64,000 bases of DNA from NCBI RefSeq assembly GCF_036014215.1, contig NZ_CP107922.1, positions 62,001-126,000 of the forward strand. The letters are read 5' to 3'. The notes under the pieces are model-generated. The model was not told the origin of the DNA, searched no databases, and was given only the letters and a program-made list of their open reading frames with translations. This DNA comes from Streptomyces sp. NBC_00440. Lineage in GTDB: Bacteria > Actinomycetota > Actinomycetes > Streptomycetales > Streptomycetaceae. The position numbers were made by a program, and so were the translations under genes. Position 1 is the stretch's first letter. Each line of letters begins with the position of its first letter. Below, piece by piece: positions 18,910-27,630 of this stretch.

Positions 18910-19529
18910 TCGGCGAGTGCGGCCACCGCGCTCCGCTCGCAGCCGAGCAGGTCCAGGGCCGTGTGCACGTCGTCCGTCTCACCGATCAACGCCCGCTCGT
19001 GCGGGGCCAGGAAGCCCTCCACCACCAGGTGATCCAGGAGGCGGACCAGCGGATCGTAGAACCCGCCCCGGTTCACCAGGACGAGCGGCTTGCGGTGGAA
19101 CCCCAGCTGGTTCCAGGTGGCCACCTCCATCAGCTCGTCCAGGGTGCCGATGCCTCCCGGCAGCACCGCGAACGCGTCGGACAGCTGGTACATCAGCGCC
19201 TTGCGGTCGTGCATGGTGCGGACGACGAAGATCTCGCCCTGCGCGGCGGAGGCCTTCTCCCGCTCGCGCAGTTCGTGCGGGACCACGCCCGTGACGGCTC
19301 CGTCCCCGCTCAGGACACCCTTGGCGACCGCGTGCATGACGCCGGCGCCGCCGGCTCCGTAAACGAGTCCGGTGCCGCGGGCGGCCATCGCGGCGCCAAA
19401 CTCGTGGGCGAAGTAGAGGTGTTCGTCGGCCACGCCGGGGCGCGACCCGCAGAACACCGCGATTCGGCGGGTGATCGCACCGGGCTCGGTACGCGGGGGG
19501 ATGCTGGACACGATTCCTTCTCCAGACAT
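18906..19529 (-). CDS. LOG-family protein (lysine-decarboxylase-like fold)
   Basis: 207 residues from the ATG at 19,529; a GTG at 19,616 overlapping the adenylation stop would add 29. LOG proteins are nucleotide 5'-monophosphate phosphoribohydrolases, best known for releasing cytokinin bases. Seen: AVFCGSRPG, GLVYGAGGAGVMHAVA, the MHDRKALM arginine segment and the family signature LPGGIGTLDELMEV. The usual GGG of the nucleotide loop reads GAG. Its role in a peptide cluster is not obvious; it may supply or trim a nucleotide-derived piece, or be a passenger. The family call is firm. Confidence 0.9.
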   Translation of the reverse strand: MSGEGIVSSIPPRTEPGAITRRIAVFCGSRPGVADEHLYFAHEFGAAMAARGTGLVYGAGGAGVMHAVAKGVLSGDGAVTGVVPHELREREKASAAQGEIFVVRTMHDRKALMYQLSDAFAVLPGGIGTLDELMEVATWNQLGFHRKPLVLVNRGGFYDPLVRLLDHLVVEGFLAPHERALIGETDDVHTALDLLGCERSAVAALAD

Positions 19530-19612
19530 GGATGGCCGGGCCCCGTCGCCGGGACCGCTTCGATGAGGGGCACGCCGTTCATGGAGAGTGCTAGGCCCGG
19601 GCGGTCGCCCGA

Positions 19613-21130
19613 TCACCGGTCCGTTGCGGCGAGCAGGGAGATCAGGGCAGCCTGGTCGAGCTTTCCGTTGTCGGTCGTGGGGAAGGCGTCCACCAGCCGG
19701 ATGGAGGCGGGCACCATGTAGTGCGGGAGGGCGCCCGCGAGCACCTTGCGGATGACCTCGGGCTCCGGCGCGGGGCCGTCGTCCCGCGCCGTACAGAAGA
19801 GCACGAGCCTTTCGTACGAGCCGTCGGCGCCCGGGACCGGGACCACCCGGGCTGCCCGGATACCGGGCAGCCCGGCGGCCACGGCCTCGACCTCAGCGGG
19901 TTCGACCCGGTGACCGAAGATCTTAACCTGCCGGTCGGCTCGGCCATGGAAGTGCAGGACTCCGTTCTCGTCGCGCACCCCCAAGTCTCCAGTGCAGTAG
20001 ACGCGTTCAGGGCGACCGTCGAGTTCGACGGTCGTGAAAGCGGCTCCGCCGGTCCCGGGGTCGCCGAGGTAGCCGAGGGCCAGGCCGTCGCCGGATACGC
20101 AGATCTCGCCGGGAGCGCCGTCCGGCATGGGGGCAGCGTCCTGGAACAGGTGGATGGAGGTGCCCGGGACCGGCACCCCGACCGGCACCCCGCCCGGCAG
20201 CGCACAGTCCTCGGCCACAAGCGTGCGGGTCGTGACGAAGACGCAGCTCTCCACCGGCCCGTAACCATTGACGAGCGTGATACCGGGCTGCCTTTCGAGG
20301 AACTCCCGCACGTGCGGCGGCGACAGGCGTTCGCCGCCGGTCATCACCTGACGCATCCCATCGAAGCAGCCCGGGTCCTCCTCGACGAACAGGTTGAACA
20401 TCGAAGCGGTGAGCCACATCGTGTCCACCCCGGCCCCGGCGACGAGGGTCCGCAGGTCGTCGGGGAACAGCACGTCGTCCCGGACGACAACTCCGGTGCC
20501 CCCGGTGGTGAGCGATCCCCACAGCTCCATGGCGAACGCGTCCCACGGCACCGGCGCGGCCAGCGGCATGACCCGCCCCGGACCGAAGTTCGCGAACGTG
20601 CCGGGCCGGAACAGCCGCGTCGTCGCTCGGTGCGGGGACAGAACGCCCTTGGGCGCCCCGGTGGTCCCCGAGGTGAAGAACACCATCGCCGCGGCAGAGT
20701 CCGGGATCGCGGCGCGGGTGCGGCCGCCCGGGCCGGGCAGGGCGGCGCCCCACTCCGGCGGGGTCCAGGGCACCGCGTCCACACCCTCCGCGTCCCGGTC
20801 GCCGTCGGTGACGGCCACCTTCGCACCGAGAGTGCGGATCGCGTCGCGAATCCGGTCTGGCGGCCAGCGCCGGTCCAACGCGGCGTACGCGGCCCCGCAC
20901 TTGAGCACGGCCAGCAGGGCTGCGATCATCCGCGCCGACCTCTGCAGCAGTACGGGAACCAGGTCCCCGGGCCCGACGCCCAGGTCGGCCAATTGGACGG
21001 CGTACGCTTCGGCGACCGCGTCGAGCTCGCGGTAGCAGACGCGTACGTCACCGTCGATCAGCGCGATCGCTTCCGGACGGGCCGCCCCCCGTGCCGCGAC
21101 CGCCTCGTGGATGAGCCCGTGATCGCTCAT
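19613..21130 (-). CDS. Stand-alone NRPS adenylation domain (aliphatic, Val-like code)
   Basis: 505 residues with all main cores: FTSGTTGAPKG, GYGPVESCVF (GPVES for GPTET), YCTGDLGVRDENG, GRADRQVKIFGHRVE, and the catalytic lysine in TTDNGKLDQ. The pocket reads DAMWMGGVFK, similar to valine codes such as DAFWIGGTFK, so a branched aliphatic amino acid is predicted with modest confidence. It starts in an ATGA overlap with the stand-alone carrier and probably loads it. It is also the obvious candidate to load the NRPS modules that lack a working adenylation domain. Confidence 0.92.
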   Translation of the reverse strand: MSDHGLIHEAVAARGAARPEAIALIDGDVRVCYRELDAVAEAYAVQLADLGVGPGDLVPVLLQRSARMIAALLAVLKCGAAYAALDRRWPPDRIRDAIRTLGAKVAVTDGDRDAEGVDAVPWTPPEWGAALPGPGGRTRAAIPDSAAAMVFFTSGTTGAPKGVLSPHRATTRLFRPGTFANFGPGRVMPLAAPVPWDAFAMELWGSLTTGGTGVVVRDDVLFPDDLRTLVAGAGVDTMWLTASMFNLFVEEDPGCFDGMRQVMTGGERLSPPHVREFLERQPGITLVNGYGPVESCVFVTTRTLVAEDCALPGGVPVGVPVPGTSIHLFQDAAPMPDGAPGEICVSGDGLALGYLGDPGTGGAAFTTVELDGRPERVYCTGDLGVRDENGVLHFHGRADRQVKIFGHRVEPAEVEAVAAGLPGIRAARVVPVPGADGSYERLVLFCTARDDGPAPEPEVIRKVLAGALPHYMVPASIRLVDAFPTTDNGKLDQAALISLLAATDR

Positions 21131-21381
21131 GGCCCGGCCCCCTCGGCCCGGGCCGCCGCGGTGACCGTGGCGAGGTCGGCCAGCGAAGCGGCGGCGAAGA
21201 CCGCCTTCGCGGGCACCCGGACGCCGAACTCCTGTTGGATGCGGCGGGTGATCCGGACGCCGGTCATGCTGGTCCCGCCGAGGTCGAAGAAGTTGTCACC
21301 GGCCCCGACTCGATCGGTGTCGAGGACTTCACAGTGGATGCGGAGCAACACCTCCAGGGTCTGCTCCTCCAGGGTCTGCAT
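21127..21381 (-). CDS. Stand-alone peptidyl carrier protein
   Basis: 84 residues from the ATG at 21,381, with AGGAG 5 nt upstream; longer starts would overlap the dioxygenase. The phosphopantetheine Ser is in NFFDLGGTSMTGVRI. It pairs with the adenylation gene by an ATGA overlap and follows a dioxygenase. In many NRPS clusters such an adenylation/PCP pair holds an amino acid for hydroxylation before transfer to the assembly line; the same is inferred here. Confidence 0.92.
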   Translation of the reverse strand: MQTLEEQTLEVLLRIHCEVLDTDRVGAGDNFFDLGGTSMTGVRITRRIQQEFGVRVPAKAVFAAASLADLATVTAAARAEGAGP

Positions 21382-21422
21382 CTCATCTCCTGCTGCAGTC
21401 GGTGCCGTCTCCGGGGGGGGGC

Positions 21423-22367
21423 TCAGCCGCACATCGCCACGAGGATGCGGCGATCGCCCGTGTACGAACGTCGGCCATGGCCGACGAGCACGTTGTCGAT
21501 GAGCAGCAGGTCGCCCTGGCGCCAGTCGACGTCCACCGCACCTGCTAGGCCCCGGTCACGGATCTGGGTGACGTACTCCGGTGGAATCGGGGAGCCGTCG
21601 GCGAAGGTCACGTTCTGCGGCAGCTCGTCGGCCGGCAGCACCTTCGCCAGGGCGGCCGCGGTCTCGTCGCCGAGGCCGGCCGGGTGCCATTGGTCAGCCT
21701 GGTTGAACCAGACCTCGTCACCGGTCAGTGGGTGCCGCATGGTGGAGGGACGCTCCTGGATGATGCGCAGCGTGCCGTCCCGCAGCCAGGTCCAGCCGGC
21801 CTCGGTCTCCTTCAGGAAGCCCTCGACGGATTCACGGTCCTCGCTCTCGAAGGTCTGCTGCCAGCTCTTGCCGAGCCCCCGTCCGCCGTGCAGGTTCTGG
21901 GTGTAGCGCACGCCGCCCGCGAACGCCTCGCGCACCTCGTCGTCCAGGGACGCCAGCCACAGCGTGCCGTCCACGACCGGGGTGGCGCCGCCGGTCGCGG
22001 GCGCCACCGCGCAGGTGAACAGGAGCCTGGTGGGCCACGCGTGCGCGTAGGACAGCTCGTTGTGCATCGATATGACGTACTCGGCGGGGTATTCCGTGGA
22101 TGTGTAGATATTGTTACCGACCTTGGTGCGCGGCGAGTTGCCGTGCACGTAGGCGAGCCGGTTCGGCAGCAACCGGTCGGTGACCTGGTCTAGTTCGGCC
22201 TCACGGACGTCGAACCCCCGGAAGACGAGGGCCTTCTCCTTGGCCAGCAGCCCCTCCAGGTCGTCCAGGGTGCTCAAGTAGGCTACGAGTCCGTCGGCTC
22301 CCGCCGTCGTGTCCGCCTCCTCGGGGGTGATCTCCAGCGGCCTCCAGGCTGCCTGTTCATGCCCCAT
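21423..22367 (-). CDS. TauD/SyrP-type Fe(II)/2-oxoglutarate-dependent dioxygenase
   Basis: 314 residues. The iron ligands are visible as His102 and Glu104 (SMHNELSYAH, the Glu variant of HxD) and His297 (VGHGRRSYTG), with Arg306/307 likely to bind 2-oxoglutarate. SyrP-like enzymes hydroxylate carrier-bound amino acids, and the next two genes are a stand-alone PCP and adenylation domain, so the substrate is probably the aminoacyl-PCP. First gene of the leftward tailoring operon; promoter in the gap to mbtH. A run of nine G residues lies just beyond its stop. Confidence 0.92.
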   Translation of the reverse strand: MGHEQAAWRPLEITPEEADTTAGADGLVAYLSTLDDLEGLLAKEKALVFRGFDVREAELDQVTDRLLPNRLAYVHGNSPRTKVGNNIYTSTEYPAEYVISMHNELSYAHAWPTRLLFTCAVAPATGGATPVVDGTLWLASLDDEVREAFAGGVRYTQNLHGGRGLGKSWQQTFESEDRESVEGFLKETEAGWTWLRDGTLRIIQERPSTMRHPLTGDEVWFNQADQWHPAGLGDETAAALAKVLPADELPQNVTFADGSPIPPEYVTQIRDRGLAGAVDVDWRQGDLLLIDNVLVGHGRRSYTGDRRILVAMCG

Positions 22368-22576
22368 CGGGTGTGCCTCCTCCGGCGTTCAGACGCTGCT
22401 CTTTCTCGCAGCGCGGGCGCGCACTAGCGCCATCGGCAAGCTAAAGGGGGCCGCTATATTCCGCCGATATCGGAAACCGGAGAACGCGAGGTGATCCTTT
22501 ATAGAGAAGGTATAGCGGAGCGCTCGATCGTCGGTTTGCGCTTTCCTGTCCGACCGCCCCATATCAGGAGCTCTCC
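22368..22576. promoter_or_regulatory. Divergent promoter region, dioxygenase operon and mbtH-P450 operon
   Basis: A 209-bp gap between outward-facing operons, AT-richer than its surroundings in the part next to mbtH (GCTATATTCC, TTTATAGAGAAGGTATAG). At least one promoter in each direction is expected. AGGAG occurs 6 nt before the mbtH ATG. No regulator-specific box was recognised. Confidence 0.55.
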
Positions 22577-22795
22577 ATGGCTGACGAATTGACCGACGGG
22601 CCCGTCTACCGCGTTGTCCTGAATGACGAGGACCAGCATTCGATCTGGTGGGCGGACCGGGACCTGCCGGCCGGCTGGCGCGATGAGGGCAGCCGGGGTT
22701 CCCGGGAGCAGTGTCTCGCGCACATCGACCAAGTCTGGACCGACATGCGGCCGTTGAGCCTGCGCCGCCGCATGGAGCAGAGGGCCTCGGCGTGA
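22577..22795 (+). CDS. MbtH-like NRPS accessory protein
   Basis: 72 residues with the family signature NDEDQHSIWWADRDLPAGW and VWTDMRPLSLRRR. MbtH proteins bind adenylation domains and are often needed for their folding or activity; here any of the three complete adenylation domains could be the client. AGGAG lies just upstream of the ATG. Its stop overlaps the P450 start (GTGA). Confidence 0.96.
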   Translation: MADELTDGPVYRVVLNDEDQHSIWWADRDLPAGWRDEGSRGSREQCLAHIDQVWTDMRPLSLRRRMEQRASA

Positions 22796-24096
22796 CGCTG
22801 GCGCGCGGTCGAGCGGGAATGAGCGACGCGGTGGACGTGGCCACCCATTCAGGGACCGCGTCTCCGACGTCCGGGGACCGCGCCGACTGCGACGCGATCC
22901 TGAAGGACCTCTACAGCCCGGCGGGCCGCCTCGACCCATACTCCAGGTACGCCCAGCTGCGCAAGACCGCCCCCGTGCACCTGACCGCCTCCGGCTCGGT
23001 GATCCTCACCGGCTACGACGACTGTGCGGCCGTGCTGCGCAATCCGGTCATGCGCACCCCGGACAGCGACCCGCAGGCCTCGACGGCGCCGCCCGGCTGG
23101 CAGGTGCGCCCCGCGTCGCGCACCATCGGCGAGTCGATGCTCGTCCGCAATCCGCCGGAGCACACGCGGCTGCGCCGCCTGGTGTCGGGGGCCTTCTCCC
23201 CGCGCCGGGTGATGGAGCTGGCACCGGACGTCCAGGGCCTGGTCGACACCTGTCTCGACCGGGTGGCAGACGCGGGCGCGGACGGCGGCACGGTGAACCT
23301 GCGAGACCTCCTCGCCTTCCCCCTGCCGTCCGCGGTAATCGCCGCCATGCTGGGCATCCCCGAGTCGGACTGGGACTGGCTGATCGAGCCGATGGCCGAC
23401 ATCGTGCCCGCGCTCGACCTGAGCGTCCCGGAGGTGGCGCTGGACCGTGCCGACGACGCGGCGCGCCTCCTGCTGCCCTATTTCGGGGAACTGGCCGCGG
23501 CCCGCCGCGAGCGCCCCCATGAGGACCTGATCACGGCGTTGGTCACGGCCCGCGACGGGGACCAGCGGCTCACCGAGGAGGAGCTCGTTCCCACCATCAT
23601 CCTGATCTACGCGGCCGGCTTCACCACCACGGTCGGACTGATCACCAACGGTGTGCTCCCCCTGCTGCGTAGCCCGGAACAACTGGCCCTGCTCCGGAGC
23701 GACCCGACCCATACGCCGGCCGCGGTGTCGGAGGCGCTGCGCTACGACACGCCCGTACAGGCAGTGTCCCGGGCGCCCGCCGAGGACGTGGTGATCGGCG
23801 GCGTCGCCGTCCCCGCCGGCACGAAGATCAATCCGTTCCTGGCCGCCGCCAACCGCGACCCGCTGCACTTCCCCGACCCCGACCGGTTCGACATCACCCG
23901 CACCGGCGGCAAGGGCATCGGCTTCGGTGGCGGTGTCCACTACTGCCTGGGTTCGGCGCTGGCCCGGCTGGAGGGCGAAGTCGTCTTCCGCTCCCTGGTC
24001 GAGCGCTTCCCGAAGCTGGCCCTCGCGGGCGAACCGGAGCTCAGCCCCGAGTTCAACTTCCGCTCCTACGCGCGAGTTCCCGTGACGGTCCGCTGA
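22792..24096 (+). CDS. Cytochrome P450
   Basis: 434 residues from the GTG that overlaps the mbtH stop; an ATG at 22,819 is the alternative. Soluble bacterial class I type. Seen: EALRYDTPVQ (ExxR), the haem loop FGGGVHYCLGSALARLE, and an I-helix AAGFTTTVGL. The usual acidic or His residue before the conserved Thr is Phe here, which may affect oxygen activation. In NRPS clusters such P450s commonly hydroxylate carrier-bound residues or form cross-links. The substrate cannot be read from sequence. It is the last gene before a terminator hairpin. Confidence 0.94.
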   Translation: MTLARGRAGMSDAVDVATHSGTASPTSGDRADCDAILKDLYSPAGRLDPYSRYAQLRKTAPVHLTASGSVILTGYDDCAAVLRNPVMRTPDSDPQASTAPPGWQVRPASRTIGESMLVRNPPEHTRLRRLVSGAFSPRRVMELAPDVQGLVDTCLDRVADAGADGGTVNLRDLLAFPLPSAVIAAMLGIPESDWDWLIEPMADIVPALDLSVPEVALDRADDAARLLLPYFGELAAARRERPHEDLITALVTARDGDQRLTEEELVPTIILIYAAGFTTTVGLITNGVLPLLRSPEQLALLRSDPTHTPAAVSEALRYDTPVQAVSRAPAEDVVIGGVAVPAGTKINPFLAAANRDPLHFPDPDRFDITRTGGKGIGFGGGVHYCLGSALARLEGEVVFRSLVERFPKLALAGEPELSPEFNFRSYARVPVTVR

Positions 24097-24127
24097 CCCC
24101 CCCCCCCCAGGGCGCACGCGCACAGGA

Positions 24128-24154
24128 GGTCCGGTACCCCCCTGGTGCCGGACC
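24128..24154. terminator. Hairpin between convergent P450 and membrane-protein genes
   Basis: Stem GGTCCGGTACC / GGTGCCGGACC (11 bp with one G-U) and a CCCCT loop, between the P450 stop (24,096) and the convergent gene's stop (24,164). A run of C residues directly follows the P450 stop. It probably marks the right border of the peptide cluster. Confidence 0.7.
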
Positions 24155-24163
24155 GCCGCATGC

Positions 24164-24664
24164 TCAGCGCGTCCGCGGGAATCCGCGCCAAGCGAGCACG
24201 GCGCAGACCGCGGCGAGCGGGAGTTCCGCCCCCCCGGCCATGGCGAGCGCGGACGCCAGGTCCTCCCCGGGCAGGGCCGTCATCGTGTCGAACCACGCGT
24301 CCACCAGAAGCAGCACGGAGGCGGCCATCGCCGTCAGCGACGCCCGCGCGTCCCTCCGGCGCAACAGCAGCCCTGTGGACACGAGACTTATCGCCTCCAG
24401 TGCATCGAGCCCGGTCCACGCCCAGGCCCAGTTCGCGGCGTGGGACGAGGCGGGCAGCATGGTGTGCAGGTAGACCACCCACGGGATCATCGCCAGGCCG
24501 AGGCCGAGCAGTACCGCACCGGCCAGGCGTGGGGTCGGGATCCAGAACGTCCACCGGGCGGCCTGGGTACCCGGGGCAGCCCCCGGGGACAGCGGCCAGC
24601 CGACCGCGTCGTGGACGCCGCCCGGACGGTCGGCCGTCGTCACGGGCCGCTGGGTACGCCCCAT
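24164..24664 (-). CDS. Small integral membrane protein of unknown function
   Basis: 166 residues with four hydrophobic segments (AGAVLLGLGLAMIPWVVYL; ALEAISLVSTGLLL; LTAMAASVLLLVDAWF; GAELPLAAVCAVLAW). The N-terminal 45 residues are polar. Longer starts upstream run through non-coding sequence; the ATG at 24,664 is the best. The middle motif DAWFDTMTA is reminiscent of a common Streptomyces membrane family, but no function is known to me. It stands alone, convergent with the P450. Confidence 0.7.
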   Translation of the reverse strand: MGRTQRPVTTADRPGGVHDAVGWPLSPGAAPGTQAARWTFWIPTPRLAGAVLLGLGLAMIPWVVYLHTMLPASSHAANWAWAWTGLDALEAISLVSTGLLLRRRDARASLTAMAASVLLLVDAWFDTMTALPGEDLASALAMAGGAELPLAAVCAVLAWRGFPRTR

Positions 24665-24865
24665 GGCAACCGACTCCCTCGTTCGCGCAGCTGCGGCGCA
24701 GTCCGCTTTCTGCTCACTCCTCGGCACGTATTCGAGGATGGATTCGGGCGCGGTCTCAAACATCACCGCAGCTATCCGACTTCGTGGTGGTACTAGCTTC
24801 ACCATGGCCCGGGCCTGGGCCACTTGCTTCCGTTCGGCAGGGGCCGGGTGGATATCCTCGTGTCC

Positions 24866-25675
24866 ATGTCCGCCGACGAACCCTCCCCCTACGTCCCCAA
24901 GTGGCTGACTCGCGGCCGGACTTGGCACACGGTGTCCGTGCTCACCATTCTGGTGCTGCTTGCTCCGCTCGCCATGTGGGGCTGGTCTCGGCTGCATCCA
25001 ACGACGCGTACGGACGAAGTGCTGCTGCGGCATCCGGTCACGGCGCTGCGGATCGACGGGTTGGGCGGGTCGGTCCTGGTGAGATCGGGCCCGGCGGACA
25101 AGGTGTCCTTGCGCACCACACGATCGTGGACCGGGCGCGCGCCGCACGTAGAGCACTTCTGGGAGGGCGACACTCTGCACCTACGGGTGACGAAGCCCGC
25201 GCAAGGGCTCCTGGAAGGCCTCGCCCCCGCCGTCGTAGTCGAGCTGCGCGTCCCGGCGGACGTCCGAATCACCGCCCGGCTCACCTCCGGGCTCGCCGAT
25301 CTGCAGGACCTGAGCGGCCCCATGGACCTGACCAGCGAAACCGCCACACTCACGGTGCGCAATTCGCGTGGCCCTCTGCGGGCCGTCACCGGCAAGGGTG
25401 CGATCCGCGCGAGCAGCCTGACCTCGCCGACCGTCAGCATTTCGGTCGGTGGGGGGTCGGCGAGCGTGCAGTTCAGCCAGGCACCGCAGAGCATTTCCGC
25501 GGTCCTCGGCAGAGGAGCCATGAAACTCACGGTCCCGTCCGGCAGCCGCTACCGCACCACGGTCGACGCCCCGAATGCCGACGTCCGCATTGCTCCGGGC
25601 CTCGTTAACCCGAGCGCCGCTGCCAGCCTGGACGTCCGGGCCGGCAGCGGCGCGGGCGCGATGTTCGGCTACTGA
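24866..25675 (+). CDS. Membrane-anchored DUF4097-like beta-repeat protein
   Basis: 269 residues. A short polar N-terminus precedes one transmembrane segment (SVLTILVLLAPLAMWGW, about residues 27-43), then a repetitive beta-strand region with the alternating V-x-L-x-V pattern of DUF4097 adhesin-like domains (LTSGLADLQDLSGPMDLTS). The C-terminus is GAGAMFGY. The ATG at 24,866 has only a weak ribosome site. Probably extracytoplasmic; role unknown. Confidence 0.65.
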   Translation: MSADEPSPYVPKWLTRGRTWHTVSVLTILVLLAPLAMWGWSRLHPTTRTDEVLLRHPVTALRIDGLGGSVLVRSGPADKVSLRTTRSWTGRAPHVEHFWEGDTLHLRVTKPAQGLLEGLAPAVVVELRVPADVRITARLTSGLADLQDLSGPMDLTSETATLTVRNSRGPLRAVTGKGAIRASSLTSPTVSISVGGGSASVQFSQAPQSISAVLGRGAMKLTVPSGSRYRTTVDAPNADVRIAPGLVNPSAAASLDVRAGSGAGAMFGY

Positions 25676-25720
25676 GAGCCCCGGCACGGCGAGGGTGCGG
25701 TCGAGGGGGACATCAGCCAG

Positions 25721-25990
25721 GTGTTGCCCCTGCAGGAGATCCAGACCCGGGCCCGCCACGAGCAGGGCACCTCCGAATGGCAGGAGCCCTACGCGGTCCC
25801 CGCTGGCTGGGAAGCCACGGTATGTGAAACGGACCAGGCCCACGACCTGCACCACTGCCGCTACCACGGGATGGCGAGGACACACGTCCAGCACGTCCTC
25901 ACAGCCGCGGGAACCAACACCATCCGCCTCAGCCAGTGCTTCCCGCCTGGCAACGCACCACCACCTACGGCACGAACGGCACGGCATGCG
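25721..25990 (+). pseudogene. C-terminal remnant of an IS1182-like transposase
   Basis: Only the end of a transposase is recognisable: CRYHGMARTHVQHVLTAAG and TNTIRLSQCF match the C-terminal helix pattern of IS1182-type transposases (RYRG-K-HxQHVLTA-N-RL). No DDE core precedes it. A matching N-terminal piece of the same family lies at 30,680-30,967 on the same strand. Confidence 0.65.
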
Positions 25991-26131
25991 CAAGTCGTGG
26001 CACGGATCAGGCAGGAAGCCCTGGCGCAGCGGCTTGCCCGCACCACGCCTGGCATGCCCTCGATCTGGACCCGACGGCGGCGGCGACGACAAGGTGCACG
26101 CTGGCCAGCCAGCCGGCCAGCATTGCGTTCA

Positions 26132-27298
26132 TCATCGGTACACGGGTTGACCTGCTCGGAAGACCGCCTCAACCTTCTGTAGGGCGGTGATGTCATGCAC
26201 CGGGTCTCCGCTGACGGCCAGCATGTCCGCGTCGTATCCCGCTGCGATCCGGCCCTTCCTGTGTCCCAGGCCGCAGGCGTCGGCCGCGAGGGAGGTAACG
26301 GAGGCCAGGGCGGCACCATTCGGAGCGACCCGCGAGGCGAAGTAGGCGACGTCACTGGGGAGGATGCCGTGTGGCTTGTGGGGGTTGATCCCCGCGTCCG
26401 TGCAGCACACCACGCGCACTCCGCGCGCATGCATGGCTGCCTGGTTCTGCCAGTAGGGCTCGATGGTGGCCAGTACCTCAGCGGGCATACCTGAGCGTGG
26501 CCTCACCACGGTGCAGCCGACGAACACGCCAGCGGCGGCGATGGCGTCCACGATCTGCTCGTCGGGCTGGACCCCATCGCGAGTCATGAAAGTGCAGTGT
26601 TCCACACCGTCTGCACCAGCCGCGACAGCCGCAGCGATTCCGTCGGTTCCGTGGGCGTGCGCCGTGATGGGCAGGCCCAGTTCGTGTGCAGTCCGGACAG
26701 CTGTCCGGAGCTCGGCATGGGTGTACTGAGCGGCTCCGGGGTCAGAGCCGACGGTCGACATGCCGCCCGTCGCCATGATCTTGATCAGGTCCACACCGTG
26801 GCGAGCCCGGTCAGCCACGGCTTCAGCGACTTCCTCTGGCCCGTCCGCCTCGCCGCCGAGGTAGAAGCAGTGGCCACCAGTGCGGGTTATGGGAGGGCCT
26901 GACGCAACGATGTGCGGAAGTTCCCGGCACTCCTGCCGAAGCTGTAGAGCCAGGTACCCTCGGTCGCCGAGATCGCGCACAGTAGTGACACCTGCGTGGA
27001 GGGCCTGCTGGGCATGCGTCCGCATGCGGGCGAGGACCGTCGCATCGTTGTCGCCCAGCATCTGGGTCTCGGTTTTGCCCTCTGGATCGAAGGCGAGGTG
27101 CGTGTGGGCATCAACCAGGCCGGGCAGCAGCGTGGCATCACCCAGATCAGTCAGGGAGACACCGTCAGGGGGTAAGGCGCCCGTCCGATCGACATCGGTA
27201 ATCTTCCCATCCTCCACCAGGACCATGACTGGCCCCTCCCACAAGGTGCTGCCGTCGAACACGCGGTTGACGCGAATGGCTGAGCGGAGATCGTTCAT
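26132..27298 (-). CDS. Metal-dependent amidohydrolase (imidazolonepropionase/prolidase-like)
   Basis: 388 residues. The metal ligands of the amidohydrolase TIM barrel can be followed: VDAHTHLAFD (HxH), the carboxylated Lys in DLIKIMATGG, AHAHG, VEHCTF and CTDAGI (final Asp). A C-terminal AGYDADMLAVSGDP is the usual composite-domain closure. This set fits Xaa-Pro dipeptidase or imidazolonepropionase-like enzymes; the exact substrate is unknown. It stands alone; the codon for its fourth-last residue marks the right edge of the scarred segment from 25.7 kb. Confidence 0.9.
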   Translation of the reverse strand: MNDLRSAIRVNRVFDGSTLWEGPVMVLVEDGKITDVDRTGALPPDGVSLTDLGDATLLPGLVDAHTHLAFDPEGKTETQMLGDNDATVLARMRTHAQQALHAGVTTVRDLGDRGYLALQLRQECRELPHIVASGPPITRTGGHCFYLGGEADGPEEVAEAVADRARHGVDLIKIMATGGMSTVGSDPGAAQYTHAELRTAVRTAHELGLPITAHAHGTDGIAAAVAAGADGVEHCTFMTRDGVQPDEQIVDAIAAAGVFVGCTVVRPRSGMPAEVLATIEPYWQNQAAMHARGVRVVCCTDAGINPHKPHGILPSDVAYFASRVAPNGAALASVTSLAADACGLGHRKGRIAAGYDADMLAVSGDPVHDITALQKVEAVFRAGQPVYR

Positions 27299-27630
27299 GC
27301 GCAGCCACGGTAGATGGTCAAGCTTGTGACCGCGACCGCCCCCTTCGTGGCAAAGACCCGACGAGTCGGACTAGCACATGCATACGATGGGTAAGCTCCT
27401 TCACCGCACAGCGGGATGGTGCAGTCGGGCGGGAATAGCACTGCCGGGGGTGATCACGCATTGAAGAAGCGGTGGGCAAGTGAGCGCACAGAGGTGAAGC
27501 CCTCCAGGGGTACCGCTTGCATCCAAAGCTTCATGGGGCCGAAAAGACTAATTAGCGCAACGCACATGAGCGGGGCGTACAGATCGGAGCCAGGATGCGA
27601 CGATGCCCAAAGCGGCTAACGGAGTGGCAA
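27299..27630. other. Intergenic region upstream of the ParH-like/MAB_1171c-like pair
   Basis: 332 bp without a supportable gene. It lies between the starts of the divergent amidohydrolase and ParH-like genes, so it should carry both promoters. It is AT-richer near its right end (GACTAATTAGCGC). No tRNA fold or att-like repeat was found. Confidence 0.5.

Noticed and set aside
24097..24110. Run of C residues after the P450 gene as a functional element
   Set aside because: Outside any coding or hairpin part; probably simple-sequence drift or assembly uncertainty.
27410..27480. A possible tRNA-like stretch
   Set aside because: No cloverleaf, anticodon loop or CCA-side pairing could be formed. 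No tRNA or rRNA was found anywhere in the window.
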